A stretch of 64,000 bases of DNA, taken from the NCBI GenBank assembly GCA_020073445.1, contig JAIQFE010000015.1, positions 1 through 64,000 on the forward strand, given 5' to 3'. Positions within the stretch are counted from its first letter, which is position 1, and each line of letters begins with the position of its first letter. The position numbers and the translations under genes are program-made. This DNA is from Terriglobia bacterium (lineage in GTDB: Bacteria > Acidobacteriota > Terriglobia > Bryobacterales > Bryobacteraceae). Under the pieces are notes generated by a model that had not been told where the DNA came from, ran no database searches, and was given only the letters and a program-made list of their open reading frames with translations. Shown in pieces: positions 52,866 to 62,166 of this stretch.

Positions 52866-53963
52866 CTATTGGGGGAACACGCACACGTCAATGCCGTGGC
52901 CTTCCCATATCAACTTGTCGAGCGGGCTGCCTTTGAGCCGTGCGAGTCCGGTGCGCTGACTGTGGCCGACAAAGAGTTGCGTGATCCCCCGTGATCTGGC
53001 GAAAGCGAGGATGACATCTGCAGGATCGGCGCCTTCCAGGATTTCGACATGCGCGCCGGCGGCATTCGCAATCGCGAGTCTGGCGTCAAGCGCGGATTGA
53101 TCCTCAGGCGAGATATTCGCCTGCTTCACATACGCCACGATGAGTTCTCCGTGGAACCTTCTGGCGGTGATCTGAGCGATCTCCATCATCTCCTGCAGGT
53201 TGGCGCGAGGTGTAATGCAGACGAGAATCCGCTCATGTGCCCCGAAATGTTGCTTAATCGCATGCCGCTCCAGATAATCGTTCAGCTGGTGATCCACGAT
53301 GTCCGCGGTCACCACCAGAGCCAATTCCCGCAGCTTCGACAATCGCTCTTCGCGTTTCCGAACCTCTACCTGTTCATCTGCGGACCGCTCCATCGGCGCT
53401 TCGGGAGCCGCATCCACAATTTCGACTTCGTCGGCACTCTGAATGAAGGAAAGTGGGACGGTCTGATCCACATGCTTTCCAGTGATTGCCTCCACCTGCT
53501 CGCGCAGTTCACAGACATACTGGACATTGATCGAGGCAATCACGTTGATTCCAGCCTCCAGTAAGTCCTTCACATCCTGCCAGCGCGTCGGGTTCCGCAT
53601 GCCCGGCGGATTGTCATAGGCCAGACCATCGATGACGCAGGTCGCAGGATGACGCTGAATAAGTGCATCCACATCAATGGCGGTTCCTCCGCCGACAATT
53701 TTCAGCGGTACCACTTCCAGCTTTCGGAGCAGAGGCTCAACTTCTTCCGGTACTTGCGGTTGAATCGCTCCCACGACGACGTCCTGCCCACGTTCTCGCC
53801 GGCGTCGGGCCTCATCCAGCATCCGGAAAGACTTCCCGACTCCGGAGGCGTAGCCGAGGAAGATCTTGAGATGCCCTTCAGTTTTAGGAGTAGCGGCTTC
53901 TTCTTCCGCCTGACATTCGCGGAGATAGTCTTCGGGCGTTTTCCGGCGGATCTCAGAAGCCAT
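52866..53963 (-). CDS. second KdpD-type sensor module, kinase-less paralog
   Basis: 365 residues with an extra N-terminal tail (KTPEDYLRECQAEEEAATPK). Walker A is LGYASGVGKSFRMLDEARRR. The Walker B region reads ATCVIDGLAYDNPPGMRNPT, where the usual Asp-Glu is Asp-Gly, so nucleotide handling may differ from its neighbour. The USP-like part (RILVCITPRANLQEMMEIAQ, ITQLFVGHSQRTGLARLKGS) is complete. Like the next gene it lacks membrane helices and a kinase core. It lies 30 bases downstream of mgtE. Confidence 0.88.
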   Translation of the reverse strand: MASEIRRKTPEDYLRECQAEEEAATPKTEGHLKIFLGYASGVGKSFRMLDEARRRRERGQDVVVGAIQPQVPEEVEPLLRKLEVVPLKIVGGGTAIDVDALIQRHPATCVIDGLAYDNPPGMRNPTRWQDVKDLLEAGINVIASINVQYVCELREQVEAITGKHVDQTVPLSFIQSADEVEIVDAAPEAPMERSADEQVEVRKREERLSKLRELALVVTADIVDHQLNDYLERHAIKQHFGAHERILVCITPRANLQEMMEIAQITARRFHGELIVAYVKQANISPEDQSALDARLAIANAAGAHVEILEGADPADVILAFARSRGITQLFVGHSQRTGLARLKGSPLDKLIWEGHGIDVCVFPQ

Positions 53964-53993
53964 GTTCGCCTCCGAGCGCGTTGCTGTAGTGGG

Positions 53994-55181
53994 TCACCGT
54001 AGAACTCCTAGCATAAACACCTTCGCCATCGAAAAGTAGATGACCAGACCGGTTACATCCACAAGGGTTGCCACCGCGGGAGCCGACGCGCTCGCAGGGT
54101 CGAAACGGCACGCGCGCAGCATCAACGGCAGCATGGAACCCGTTAGCGTCCCGAACAGCACAACACCGATGAGACTGGTGCCCACCGTGAGAGCAAGGCG
54201 GGCGAAGTGTTCGCCATAAGCACCGGAGATCCCATGCCAGATCACAATACGCGTCATGCCGATTGCGCAGAGTGCCGTGCCTAAGCCGATGCCACACAAG
54301 AGTTCCCTTCGCAATACTCGCCACCAATGCAGTAGGTGGACTTCCCCCAGGGCCATCGCACGAATCACCAGCGTCGCCGCCTGGGAGCCTGAATTCCCTC
54401 CGCTGCTGATAATCAGTGGAATAAAGAAAGCCAACATCACGACTTGGGTGATCTCACGCTCGTAGAATCCGATAGCCGTAGCTGTGAGCATTTCCCCAAG
54501 AAAAAGGGCAGAAAGCCAGCCCGCCCGCTTGCGGAACATCTTTCTGAAGGTCGTGTCCAAGTAGGCCCCTTCCAGAGCCTCCATGCCGCCGACCTTCTGC
54601 AGCTGCTCGTCCGCGCTCTCGCGACCTGCCTGCATGGCATCGTCGATCGTCACAATTCCTTGCATGACACGGGACTTGTCCAGGACAGGAATGGCGAGAA
54701 GCCGGTGATCCGACATCAACTTTGCGACTGCCTCTTGACGTTCATGTTCGAGCACGCTCTGGTAATTGCGCCGCATGAGCTGACGGACGTGTTGGTCGCG
54801 TCTTGCCGAGAGAAGATCGCGCAAGGAAACGGTACCGAGCAGCCGTTGGTCGGTGTCGAGGACGTAGGCGTAATAGATCGTCTCAACCTGGCCTGCCTGC
54901 CGGCGCAGATAGGCGATCGCCTCGTCAATCTCCATCTCGGGGCGAAGCCTCGCGAAGCGGGGATTCATCAGACCACCCGCTTCGTCCTCTTTGTAGGCGA
55001 GGAGGGCGGATACTTCCGCGCGTGGCCAAGGATCGAGCGCGGCCAAAAGGGCAGGATGTTCTTCGTGGGGAGCACCCTGAATCAAATCGGCGGCATCATC
55101 CGGAGCGAGGGCCCGCAACCAGATACGTCGTTCCTCCTCCGGCATCGAAAGAACGAGCTCAATTGGATCCCGCGCCGACAT
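53994..55181 (-). CDS. mgtE: magnesium transporter MgtE
   Basis: 395 residues: an N-domain (MPEEERRIWLRALAPDDAAD), two CBS domains (LMNPRFARLRPEMEIDEAIA, LLAIPVLDKSRVMQGIVTID), a connecting helix (VGGMEALEGAYLDTTFRKMF) and five membrane helices, including the pore signature PLIISSGGNSGSQAATLVIR and the second part GTLTGSMLPLMLRACRFDPA with the Asp of the pore. MgtE is a Mg2+-gated channel in the inner membrane. Its N-domain is somewhat shorter than usual. A structured sequence lies in its upstream leader. Confidence 0.92.
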   Translation of the reverse strand: MSARDPIELVLSMPEEERRIWLRALAPDDAADLIQGAPHEEHPALLAALDPWPRAEVSALLAYKEDEAGGLMNPRFARLRPEMEIDEAIAYLRRQAGQVETIYYAYVLDTDQRLLGTVSLRDLLSARRDQHVRQLMRRNYQSVLEHERQEAVAKLMSDHRLLAIPVLDKSRVMQGIVTIDDAMQAGRESADEQLQKVGGMEALEGAYLDTTFRKMFRKRAGWLSALFLGEMLTATAIGFYEREITQVVMLAFFIPLIISSGGNSGSQAATLVIRAMALGEVHLLHWWRVLRRELLCGIGLGTALCAIGMTRIVIWHGISGAYGEHFARLALTVGTSLIGVVLFGTLTGSMLPLMLRACRFDPASASAPAVATLVDVTGLVIYFSMAKVFMLGVLR

Positions 55182-55489
55182 CGCTTAGCAGGGCGTCTAC
55201 AACCAGGGACCGTTGTTGCTGGACTCTCCGAGCCACAACGTAAGACCCAAGCGCTCGAAGAAACCGAGGGGCGAACGAGGGTCAAGCGCTAGCAAGACAA
55301 GATTCCTCATATCCGTGGAATCTAGCCGTGCCGGCAACGCAGCTGGCGCGGGCGTGCGTGTGGTTCTCTTCATCAAAGTCTCCCAAGACATACATGATCC
55401 TGACGTGCACAAGAGGCTCTCGCAGGCGCAGTTCAACTGCGTCCAGGTGACCCCAGGCGATATCAGCCTGCGAGAGCGAAATGTAACGG
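55182..55489. other. kdpC-mgtE spacer with a 12-base inverted repeat and nested hairpin
   Basis: GCTCTCGCAGGC (55416-55427) and GCCTGCGAGAGC (55466-55477) are perfect complements, 38 bases apart. Just inside lies CGCAGTT-C-AACTGCG, a second perfect hairpin. No T-tract follows. It could be an end-of-operon structure for kdp or a leader element for mgtE. Short frames in both strands here have no family features. Confidence 0.5.
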
Positions 55490-56230
55490 TTACTTCTTGA
55501 CTGGGAACTGTTGGTCCAGAGCCAAGTTGAGCTTCAACACGTTGACGCGCGGTTCTCCGAGCAAGCCCAGATCTGGACCCTCGGTAAACTGGGCAACCAA
55601 CTGATTCGCCTGATCCGCTGGGATGCCACGAGCTTTGGCAACCCGGGCGGTCTGCATGTGCGCGGAATCCGGGCTGATCTGTGGGTCCAAGCCGCTGGCT
55701 GAAGCTGTTACGGCATCCGCGGGGATCGGCGCCTTCGGCGTAAACACTAACGGTGCTTTGTCATCGTTGAAGGCCTTGATCAGCTTCACCTCATCAAGTT
55801 CACCTTTGGCGTCTTTAAACTGATCCAGTGGCACCGATGATTCGTAGGCAATATCGTTGTCGAGGCAGTAGTGCACGATGCGAAGGTTGATGCCGTCGAA
55901 GTCGACGACTTCGTTCTTCTTGTCGTCCATTTTGGTAGTACCGTGGACGAGCTTCGCGCTGGTCGGCCCAAGGTTCGAGCCACTGCTGGCGGTCGCGTCG
56001 TATCCGCCGCCCGCGGATGACGGCCGTCCGTGAAAATACTCCGGCTTGCTGAAGCTCTGGCCGATAAGCTCCGACCCGATCACTTTATCGCCGGCCTTGA
56101 TTAGGCTCCCGTTGGCCTGCCTCGGAAAGACGACCTGGGAGATGCCGGTCATCAGGAGCGGATAGCCCACCCCGAGAACGACCGTCATGAAGATCTTGAT
56201 TCTAAGTCCTGGTAAGATTTGTTCCCACAT
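55490..56230 (-). CDS. kdpC: potassium-transporting ATPase subunit KdpC
   Basis: 246 residues, somewhat longer than usual because of an insert at about 95-165. One N-terminal membrane helix (IFMTVVLGVGYPLLMTGISQ) is followed by family motifs VIGSELIGQSFSKPEYFHGR and SSAGGGYDATASSGSNLGP, and near the end ADQANQLVAQFTEGPDLGLL and GEPRVNVLKLNLALD. KdpC assists K+-dependent function of the KdpFABC pump. It follows kdpB by 15 bases. The insert (DGINLRIVHYCLDNDIAYES) is not part of the common core. Confidence 0.93.
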   Translation of the reverse strand: MWEQILPGLRIKIFMTVVLGVGYPLLMTGISQVVFPRQANGSLIKAGDKVIGSELIGQSFSKPEYFHGRPSSAGGGYDATASSGSNLGPTSAKLVHGTTKMDDKKNEVVDFDGINLRIVHYCLDNDIAYESSVPLDQFKDAKGELDEVKLIKAFNDDKAPLVFTPKAPIPADAVTASASGLDPQISPDSAHMQTARVAKARGIPADQANQLVAQFTEGPDLGLLGEPRVNVLKLNLALDQQFPVKK

Positions 56231-56245
56231 GGTATTGTCCTTTCC

Positions 56246-58378
56246 TTACGCCAAACGCAGAGCCACTAACAACTGATCGATCAGCCAGATCCCTGGAAAC
56301 GGTGCAAGGATTCCGCCGACGCCATAGATTAGAAGGTTTCGACGCAATAGGCTCGCGGCATCCAGCGGACGGTATTTCACTCCGCGCAGTGCGAGTGGCA
56401 CCAGCGCGATGATGATCAGAGCGTTAAAGATGACCGCCGCGAGCACCGCACTCTGCGGCGTGTGCAGCTTCATGATATTCAGCTTGCCAAGCACCGGATA
56501 CATGGTCATGAACATTGCCGGGATGATGGCGAAATACTTCGCCACGTCGTTGGCGATAGAGAACGTCGTCAGCGCGCCCCGGGTAATCAGCAGTTGCTTG
56601 CCGATCGCGACTACCTCAATGAGCTTGGTCGGATTGCTGTCGAGATCCACCATGTTGCCGGCTTCCTTCGCAGCAGTCGTGCCGGTGTTCATGGCCAGTC
56701 CGACGTCGGCTTGCGCGAGTGCGGGCGCGTCATTGGTGCCATCACCCGTCATCGCCACCAGACGGCCGGCGGCCTGTTCCTTCTTGATGTACTCCAGTTT
56801 GTCCTTGGGCGTTGCCTGAGCCAGGAAATCGTCCACGCCGGCCTCTGCTGCGATAGCGGCCGCAGTCAGGGGATTGTCGCCCGTGATCATGATGCTGCGA
56901 ATGCCCATCTTACGAAGTTGGGCAATGCGCTCCTTCATTCCACCCTTGACGATGTCTTTCAAGTGGATCACACCTAACAGCCGCTTCCCGTCGGCGACTG
57001 CCAGCGGAGTTCCACCGCTCCGGGAGATACGGTCGCTCATATCCTTGAAATTGCCGGGAACCTCACCGCCCTGCTGCATCACAAAGGTGATGATGGCGTC
57101 CGTTGCTCCCTTACGAAGCTGGCGTCCCTCGAAGTCGACCCCACTCATCCGGGTGTAAGCCGAAAACGGGATGAAAGTCGCCTCATGTTCCGGGATGTGA
57201 CGGCCCCGAAGACCGTACTTTTCCTTGGCCAGAATCACGACCGACCGGCCCTCCGGCGTCTCGTCGGCCAAGCTAGACAGTTGTGCGGCGTCCGCCAGTT
57301 CCTCGTCCTTGACTCCGTTGATCGTCAGAAACTCCACTGCCTGCCGGTTACCCAGTGTGATCGTACCTGTCTTGTCCAGCAGCAAGGAATTGATATCCCC
57401 GGCCGCCTCCACCGCCTTGCCGCTCATTGCGAGCACATTGTGCTGCATGACGCGATCCATACCGGCGATGCCAATTGCTGACAGCAGGCCACCAATAGTC
57501 GTCGGGATCAGGCAGACCAGCAAGGAGACCAGGACTGCGACTGTCGGAATCGATCCTGAGCCAGCCTGCGCGACACTGAACACCGAATAGGGTTGTAGCG
57601 TGATTACGGCGAGCAGGAAAATCAGCGTCAGGCCCGAGATCAGGATGTTCAACGCGATCTCATTCGGCGTCTTTTGGCGCTGGGCACCTTCGACCAGGGC
57701 GATCATGCGGTCGAGGAACGTCTCCCCAGGGTTGGAAGTGATCTTGATCTTGATCTGATCCGACAGGACACGCGTGCCGCCGGTAACCGCACTTCGGTCG
57801 CCGCCGGATTCGCGAATAACTGGTGCGCTTTCACCGGTGATCACGGATTCGTCAACGGTCGCCACACCCTCGATCACTTCTCCGTCGCCGGGGATGAGGT
57901 CTCGTGCGTCGCAAATCACGACGTCGCCGATTCGCAATAGCGCCCCGGACACTTCTTCCACTTTTCCGCCAGCGTTCAATCGTTTTGCGATGACGTCCGT
58001 CTTAGTCTTGCGCAGAGAATCTGCCTGGGCCTTGCCGCGGGCTTCCGCCATGGCTTCGGCGAAGTTGGCGAACAGCACCGTGAACCACAGCCACAAGGAA
58101 ATCTGGACTTGGAAGCTAATGATGGTGCCGCCGGTGAACAAGTCGCGGATCAAGAAAAGTGTGGTGATCGCCGCCCCTACTTCGACGACAAACATCACCG
58201 GGTTCTTCAACAACGTCACCGGGTTAAGCTTGGCGAAGGATGCCGCGCTGGCCCGCTTGACGATCTCCGGGTCGAAGAGCGGGCGCGACCGCACCAGCTT
58301 CTTGGGCAGAAGCGACGTCGGATCGTCCGGCGGAATCTGCGGCGTCACGTTAGGTTCTGTAGTGGTGGTGATAGACAT
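56246..58378 (-). CDS. kdpB: potassium-transporting P-type ATPase subunit KdpB
   Basis: About 710 residues from ATG 58378, which has GGAG in place; the upstream in-frame ATG at 58399 would overlap kdpA. Motifs: [34 protein letters not shown], the phosphorylation motif [32 protein letters not shown], and [20 protein letters not shown]. This is the catalytic, ATP-hydrolysing subunit of the high-affinity K+ uptake complex in the inner membrane. It lies between kdpA (2 bases) and kdpC. Confidence 0.95.
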   Translation of the reverse strand: MSITTTTEPNVTPQIPPDDPTSLLPKKLVRSRPLFDPEIVKRASAASFAKLNPVTLLKNPVMFVVEVGAAITTLFLIRDLFTGGTIISFQVQISLWLWFTVLFANFAEAMAEARGKAQADSLRKTKTDVIAKRLNAGGKVEEVSGALLRIGDVVICDARDLIPGDGEVIEGVATVDESVITGESAPVIRESGGDRSAVTGGTRVLSDQIKIKITSNPGETFLDRMIALVEGAQRQKTPNEIALNILISGLTLIFLLAVITLQPYSVFSVAQAGSGSIPTVAVLVSLLVCLIPTTIGGLLSAIGIAGMDRVMQHNVLAMSGKAVEAAGDINSLLLDKTGTITLGNRQAVEFLTINGVKDEELADAAQLSSLADETPEGRSVVILAKEKYGLRGRHIPEHEATFIPFSAYTRMSGVDFEGRQLRKGATDAIITFVMQQGGEVPGNFKDMSDRISRSGGTPLAVADGKRLLGVIHLKDIVKGGMKERIAQLRKMGIRSIMITGDNPLTAAAIAAEAGVDDFLAQATPKDKLEYIKKEQAAGRLVAMTGDGTNDAPALAQADVGLAMNTGTTAAKEAGNMVDLDSNPTKLIEVVAIGKQLLITRGALTTFSIANDVAKYFAIIPAMFMTMYPVLGKLNIMKLHTPQSAVLAAVIFNALIIIALVPLALRGVKYRPLDAASLLRRNLLIYGVGGILAPFPGIWLIDQLLVALRLA

Positions 58379-58380
58379 GA

Positions 58381-60195
58381 CTAGCTCCAAATCCCCCAAA
58401 TTGAACTAGACGCCGGCAACAGAATCATGGAAAACAGCTTGCCGTCGTGCATCAGGTAGTGTTCGACAATCGGTCCCAGCGAAAGCGCCGGGAAGAACGT
58501 TAAGGCGCCCACGATCAGGACCGTGCCCACTAGAAGTCCCACAAACAGGGGCCCGTGCGTGGGAAAGGTTCCCGCCGTGGATGGTATCTTCTTCTTCGCA
58601 GCAAGGCTGCCGGCAACCGCGAGAAGCGGAAGCAGGAAGAGGAATCGGCCCATGTTCATGGCGAGTCCGATGGTCGTGTTGAACCAAGGTGTGTTGGCGT
58701 TCAGACCGCCAAAGGCGCTGCCGTTGTTGGCCGTGCCGCTGTCGTAGGCGTACAGGATTTCTCCAAACCCATGCGGGCCGGTGTTGCTCAGGTTCGCCGT
58801 GGGGTTACCGGGAGAATTCCAGTAGCCTTTCTCCGGGAAATGAATCACCGAGCTGAGAGCCGTAAAGACCAGAATGCTGAACGCGGTTGCGATCACCGCC
58901 AGCATGGCCATCTTGACCTCCTTCTGCTCGATTTTCTTGCCCAGGTACTCGGGTGTCCGGCCTACCATGAGGCCGGCGATAAACACCGCCAGGATGCAGT
59001 ACAGCAGGATTCCATACAGCCCCGCGCCCGTGCCGCCGAAGATCACTTCACCCGTCATCATGTTGAATATGGGAACCAGGCCGGCGAGCGGCGTTAAGCT
59101 GTCGTGCATATTGTTGACGGCGCCGCAGCTGGCGTCCGTAGTCACGGTGGTGAACAAAGCCGAGTTCGCGATACCGAAACGAACCTCTTTGCCCTCCATG
59201 TTGCCGCCCGATTGGCCCGAGGAAGCGTTAGTCTGCAGCCCCAGATTCGCCAGGATCGGGTTGCCAGCCTGCTCGAAGTGGTAGCAGACGAACACGCCGA
59301 TCAGGAACATCACTGAGAAGGCGGCGAAAATCGCCCAGCCTTGCCGCGTATCTCCGACCATCTTCCCGAAGGTGTAGGTCAATGCGCCCGGAATTACGAA
59401 GATCAGGAACATCGCCAAAAGGTTGCTTATAGGAGTCGGATTCTCAAACGGATGGGCGGAGTTGGCGTTGAAGAAGCCGCCGCCGTTGGTGCCGAGTTGC
59501 TTGATTGCTTCCTGCGATGCAACGGGTCCTTGGGCGATCACCTGCTTCGCACCCTCAACCGTAGTCACCTCAGTGTATGGCTTGAGATTCTGAACGGCGC
59601 CCTGGGAGACGTAGAGCAGACCGGCAAGGATCGAAATCGGCAGGAGCACGTATACCGTAGCGCGAGTCACGTCCACCCAAAAATTGCCGATGGTCTTCTT
59701 TTCCTGCCGCGCGAAGCCGCGAATCAGCGCCACCGCAACGGAGATGCCCGCGGCCGCGGACAAGAAGTTCTGAACCGTCAAACCGGCCATTTGCACGAAG
59801 TAACTCAGAGTGGATTCACCGGAATAGGACTGCCAGTTCGTGTTCGTGGTGAAACTCACAGACGTGTTGAATGCCAGGTCGGGAGTGACCTGCCCGGCTC
59901 CAAAGTGCTGAGGATTGAACGGCAGGATACCTTGCAAGCGCTGGAGCCCGTACGTGAATATGAACGCGAAGATGCTGAAGCTCAGCAGAGATGCCGCGTA
60001 ATGGGTCCAGCGCTGCTCCACGTCTTCCTTCACCCCCACGGCTTTGTAGGTCAACACCTCCAGCCATCGCAGGACGGGATGCATGAAGGTACGCTGGCCT
60101 TCGAACACTCGGGCCATGTACCCGCCCAGAGGCTTCGCGCAGACAAGGATCAGCCCCAAAAAGATCGCGATCTGTAGAACGCCAATGCTAGTCAT
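58381..60195 (-). CDS. kdpA: potassium-transporting ATPase subunit KdpA
   Basis: 604 residues, about ten membrane helices, four SKT-like pore repeats with filter segments such as [45 protein letters not shown] and [18 protein letters not shown]. KdpA binds and conducts K+. A ribosome site AAGGAAAA precedes ATG 60195, 9 bases after kdpF. The N-terminus is normal. Confidence 0.95.
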   Translation of the reverse strand: MTSIGVLQIAIFLGLILVCAKPLGGYMARVFEGQRTFMHPVLRWLEVLTYKAVGVKEDVEQRWTHYAASLLSFSIFAFIFTYGLQRLQGILPFNPQHFGAGQVTPDLAFNTSVSFTTNTNWQSYSGESTLSYFVQMAGLTVQNFLSAAAGISVAVALIRGFARQEKKTIGNFWVDVTRATVYVLLPISILAGLLYVSQGAVQNLKPYTEVTTVEGAKQVIAQGPVASQEAIKQLGTNGGGFFNANSAHPFENPTPISNLLAMFLIFVIPGALTYTFGKMVGDTRQGWAIFAAFSVMFLIGVFVCYHFEQAGNPILANLGLQTNASSGQSGGNMEGKEVRFGIANSALFTTVTTDASCGAVNNMHDSLTPLAGLVPIFNMMTGEVIFGGTGAGLYGILLYCILAVFIAGLMVGRTPEYLGKKIEQKEVKMAMLAVIATAFSILVFTALSSVIHFPEKGYWNSPGNPTANLSNTGPHGFGEILYAYDSGTANNGSAFGGLNANTPWFNTTIGLAMNMGRFLFLLPLLAVAGSLAAKKKIPSTAGTFPTHGPLFVGLLVGTVLIVGALTFFPALSLGPIVEHYLMHDGKLFSMILLPASSSIWGIWS

Positions 60196-60204
60196 AATTT
60201 TTCC

Positions 60205-60288
60205 TTAGAACTTCTCCGGACGAAGTAGCGCGTAGATCAGGTAAACAAACAATCCCAGTGACGCGATTCCGGCAATGATGTAATCCAT
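60205..60288 (-). CDS. kdpF: KdpF small membrane subunit
   Basis: A 27-residue frame just before kdpA reads MDYIIAGIASLGLFVYLIYA and ends LRPEKF, the usual single helix and YALLRPE(K/R)F end of KdpF. It stabilises the KdpABC complex. Confidence 0.9.
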   Translation of the reverse strand: MDYIIAGIASLGLFVYLIYALLRPEKF

Positions 60289-60303
60289 GTTGTCCTCTTC
60301 CGC

Positions 60304-60387
60304 CTATAGCTTGTCGCAGGCCTTGGTGAAGACCCAGCAGAGAAGCAAAAATCCACAGCCGATAGCTAAGTAGAATAGATCGAGCAT
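60304..60387 (-). CDS. 27-residue membrane peptide upstream of kdpF
   Basis: The frame begins MLDLFYLAIGCGFLLLCWVF and ends TKACDKL, giving one hydrophobic helix and a short charged tail. Peptides with a similar layout (small helix, Cys-rich tail end) are found before kdpF in many kdp operons, but the role is not established. It lies 15 bases upstream of kdpF and 6 bases after the preceding gene. Confidence 0.65.
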   Translation of the reverse strand: MLDLFYLAIGCGFLLLCWVFTKACDKL

Positions 60388-60393
60388 CTGAAA

Positions 60394-60858
60394 TTACTCC
60401 GTTTCCTTGAAAACTACTTCGTGTCCTGCACGCCGGAGCTGCCGGGCCAGGAGTTCATCCTTCGTTGGCCACCATCTCTTCCGCCCGCCAAGGACGACGA
60501 TCGACCCAGGAGTCAATGCCGATGCGAGCGTTTCGAAGCGATTGCGGCAAAGATAGATTTGCACGCTTGTCTCCACCGGGCTTTCGCTTGCGAGGACCCG
60601 GAAGCGGTTCTCATTAAACTCCACCAGGACCGGCGGAGTCTCAAGAGGAAGCGGATATGGCACCACTTGAGGCACCACCAGCGTAATCTTTGCGCTGAGG
60701 CTATTCGCCAGATTGCCTGCTTCCTTCAAGGCCGCAAGCGTCGATTCCACTGACGTGAAGACGACGGCGATGTTTAGTTTCTGATCCGCCCCGTCGCCTA
60801 CGGGCGGGGCCGGGCGGCCAGTCGCGGGCTTCAGGATTCTCTCAAACGCGAGTGACAT
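60394..60858 (-). CDS. small universal-stress-like protein leading the kdp operon
   Basis: About 154 residues from ATG 60858, which has GGAGGG upstream; an earlier in-frame ATG at 60912 lacks one. The core NIAVVFTSVESTLAALKEAG and SAKITLVVPQVVPYPLPLET has a Rossmann-like alpha/beta pattern related to the UspA fold. SIVVLGGRKRWWPTKDELLA closes it. It is the first gene of the kdp transcript and may take part in the regulation of the pump together with the KdpD-type modules. That role is inferred. Confidence 0.65.
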   Translation of the reverse strand: MSLAFERILKPATGRPAPPVGDGADQKLNIAVVFTSVESTLAALKEAGNLANSLSAKITLVVPQVVPYPLPLETPPVLVEFNENRFRVLASESPVETSVQIYLCRNRFETLASALTPGSIVVLGGRKRWWPTKDELLARQLRRAGHEVVFKETE

Positions 60859-61523
60859 GTTATTTTGCCCTCCCACGTCCTGAGAGTATTCCCTAAGGCC
60901 TGAAGAAGTCATAGAGAACCCATGAAGAAGTTATGAAGATCGCGTATTCCTCTCAGATTGCGGGAGATCCTAATCGCGCCCACCTCAAGCGGCATGAGTC
61001 CGACGTATGCCATCACTATCTCGTCTTCCACGTAAGGCATATCGCTGGCCGAAACCGGGGGAGTGGCAGTTGGAGGGATCCGAGGTCCTTAACTCTCTGA
61101 ATGAAAAGGGGTTCTGCATCCGTTGACTCACATTCGAGTCTCGGGAGATGTGAGTTGCGTCACGAAGGGTGAGTGAAAGCACTCACTTAGGGTTGCTGCT
61201 GGTGCGGGTTGGCTCGGGTTAACTGATCTGTAACACTGCGGCGTCCGCCTCGGCCGCCGGCCGCGGCAGAGCGGCGACGCGGCGGGTTGATCAAGAGGAA
61301 ATACAGCGCTAGACAGATCATCAGAAGTCCAGCCCAGCCCAGCCGACGACCATGGATGCGGTGTAGACAGGAATGATACGCTTCCCCGAAGAAAGTGCGC
61401 ACTCCGAAGCCAAGTACGCAGGAGCCGGTGTGCGGTATTGGTTGTGGCAGCCGAAGCACTCACATAAATTATTCACCGTTTCTTCGGGACTTCTTCAGCT
61501 CTGCTCTGTCAATATGCAACTGT
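60859..61523. other. intergenic region between the kdp operon and the small membrane gene
   Basis: It should contain the kdp promoter (minus strand), but no confident -35/-10 pair was found by eye. A minus-strand frame at 61187-61459 contains one hydrophobic helix (GLLMICLALYFLLINPPRRR) but has no clear start or ribosome site, so it is only a weak candidate for a small membrane protein. Confidence 0.3.
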
Positions 61524-61715
61524 ATGAACTCTCCGGATCCATTCTCCAGCCTCGTGCTGATTACGCTGGTCGGATCGCTCCTCTTTGTCGCGGCGTTGTT
61601 GACTTTGCACGTCCACTTCCCGAAAGCGTCAGTCCGCAACAAGATGTTTGTATTTGCAGTTGCGGCTTTCTTGCTCCTCCTGGCTTCTGGAGTCCTTTTG
61701 GCACCCCGCGCATAA
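61524..61715 (+). CDS. 63-residue membrane protein with two helices
   Basis: From ATG 61524 the peptide reads MNSPDPFSSLVLITLVGSLL, with a second helix FVFAVAAFLLLLASGVLL. It is predicted to be an inner-membrane hairpin. No clear ribosome site lies upstream. The family is unknown and the call rests on the two clean hydrophobic segments. Confidence 0.4.
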   Translation: MNSPDPFSSLVLITLVGSLLFVAALLTLHVHFPKASVRNKMFVFAVAAFLLLLASGVLLAPRA

Positions 61716-61782
61716 ACCGACCGGTTCATCTCAACGCCCACCGCAAGATTTGGCCGAACATTAGCTACCGGCAATTGTTCGC

Positions 61783-62152
61783 TCAAGCGGCTATTTCACC
61801 CAGCGGACTTAGGACCCGGTCCCGATTGTGCCGAAGGACTTGTGCGGTTGCGATCGGCGTGGAATCGTTGGGGGGCTCTGTTAAGACTGCGGCATCCGCC
61901 TCCGCGGCCGCAGCTTTAGCCTCTTCAGCGAGCGTGAACAGACGGCTCGCATATTCCAGCGTACGGCGCCCAGCCTCGGTCAGGACCACTTTCTTCGAAA
62001 AGCGGCACCGCTCGAAGAGCTGGACGCCTAGTTCGCGCTCCAGCTCTTTGATGTGTACGGTCACCGTCGATTGACAACAGCCAAGCTCAGCCGCCGCGCG
62101 CGTGGGTACCGGCAGCTACACGGAACGTCTCTAGCTTTAGCAAGTCGAGCAT
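61783..62152 (-). pseudogene. LysR-type regulator: frameshifted and lacking its effector domain
   Basis: ATG 62152 begins LDLLKLETFRVAAGTHAR, then the frame stops. Deleting one base from the GCGCGCGGCGGC run (near 62090-62102) restores AAELGCCQSTVTVHIKELER and ELGVQLFERCRFSKKVVLTE, the full LysR helix-turn-helix. The rest, after about 90 residues, ends without the large inducer-binding domain. The gene is therefore both frameshifted and truncated. Confidence 0.75.
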
Positions 62153-62166
62153 ATGTTTCGCTTCTC

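Noticed and set aside
55182-55489. Mg2+ riboswitch (M-box) before mgtE
   Set aside because: The hairpins do not show the conserved M-box sequence blocks, so only a generic structured element is claimed.
61187-61459. Minus-strand membrane protein gene
   Set aside because: One hydrophobic helix is visible but there is no convincing start codon or ribosome site and the ends are compositionally odd.
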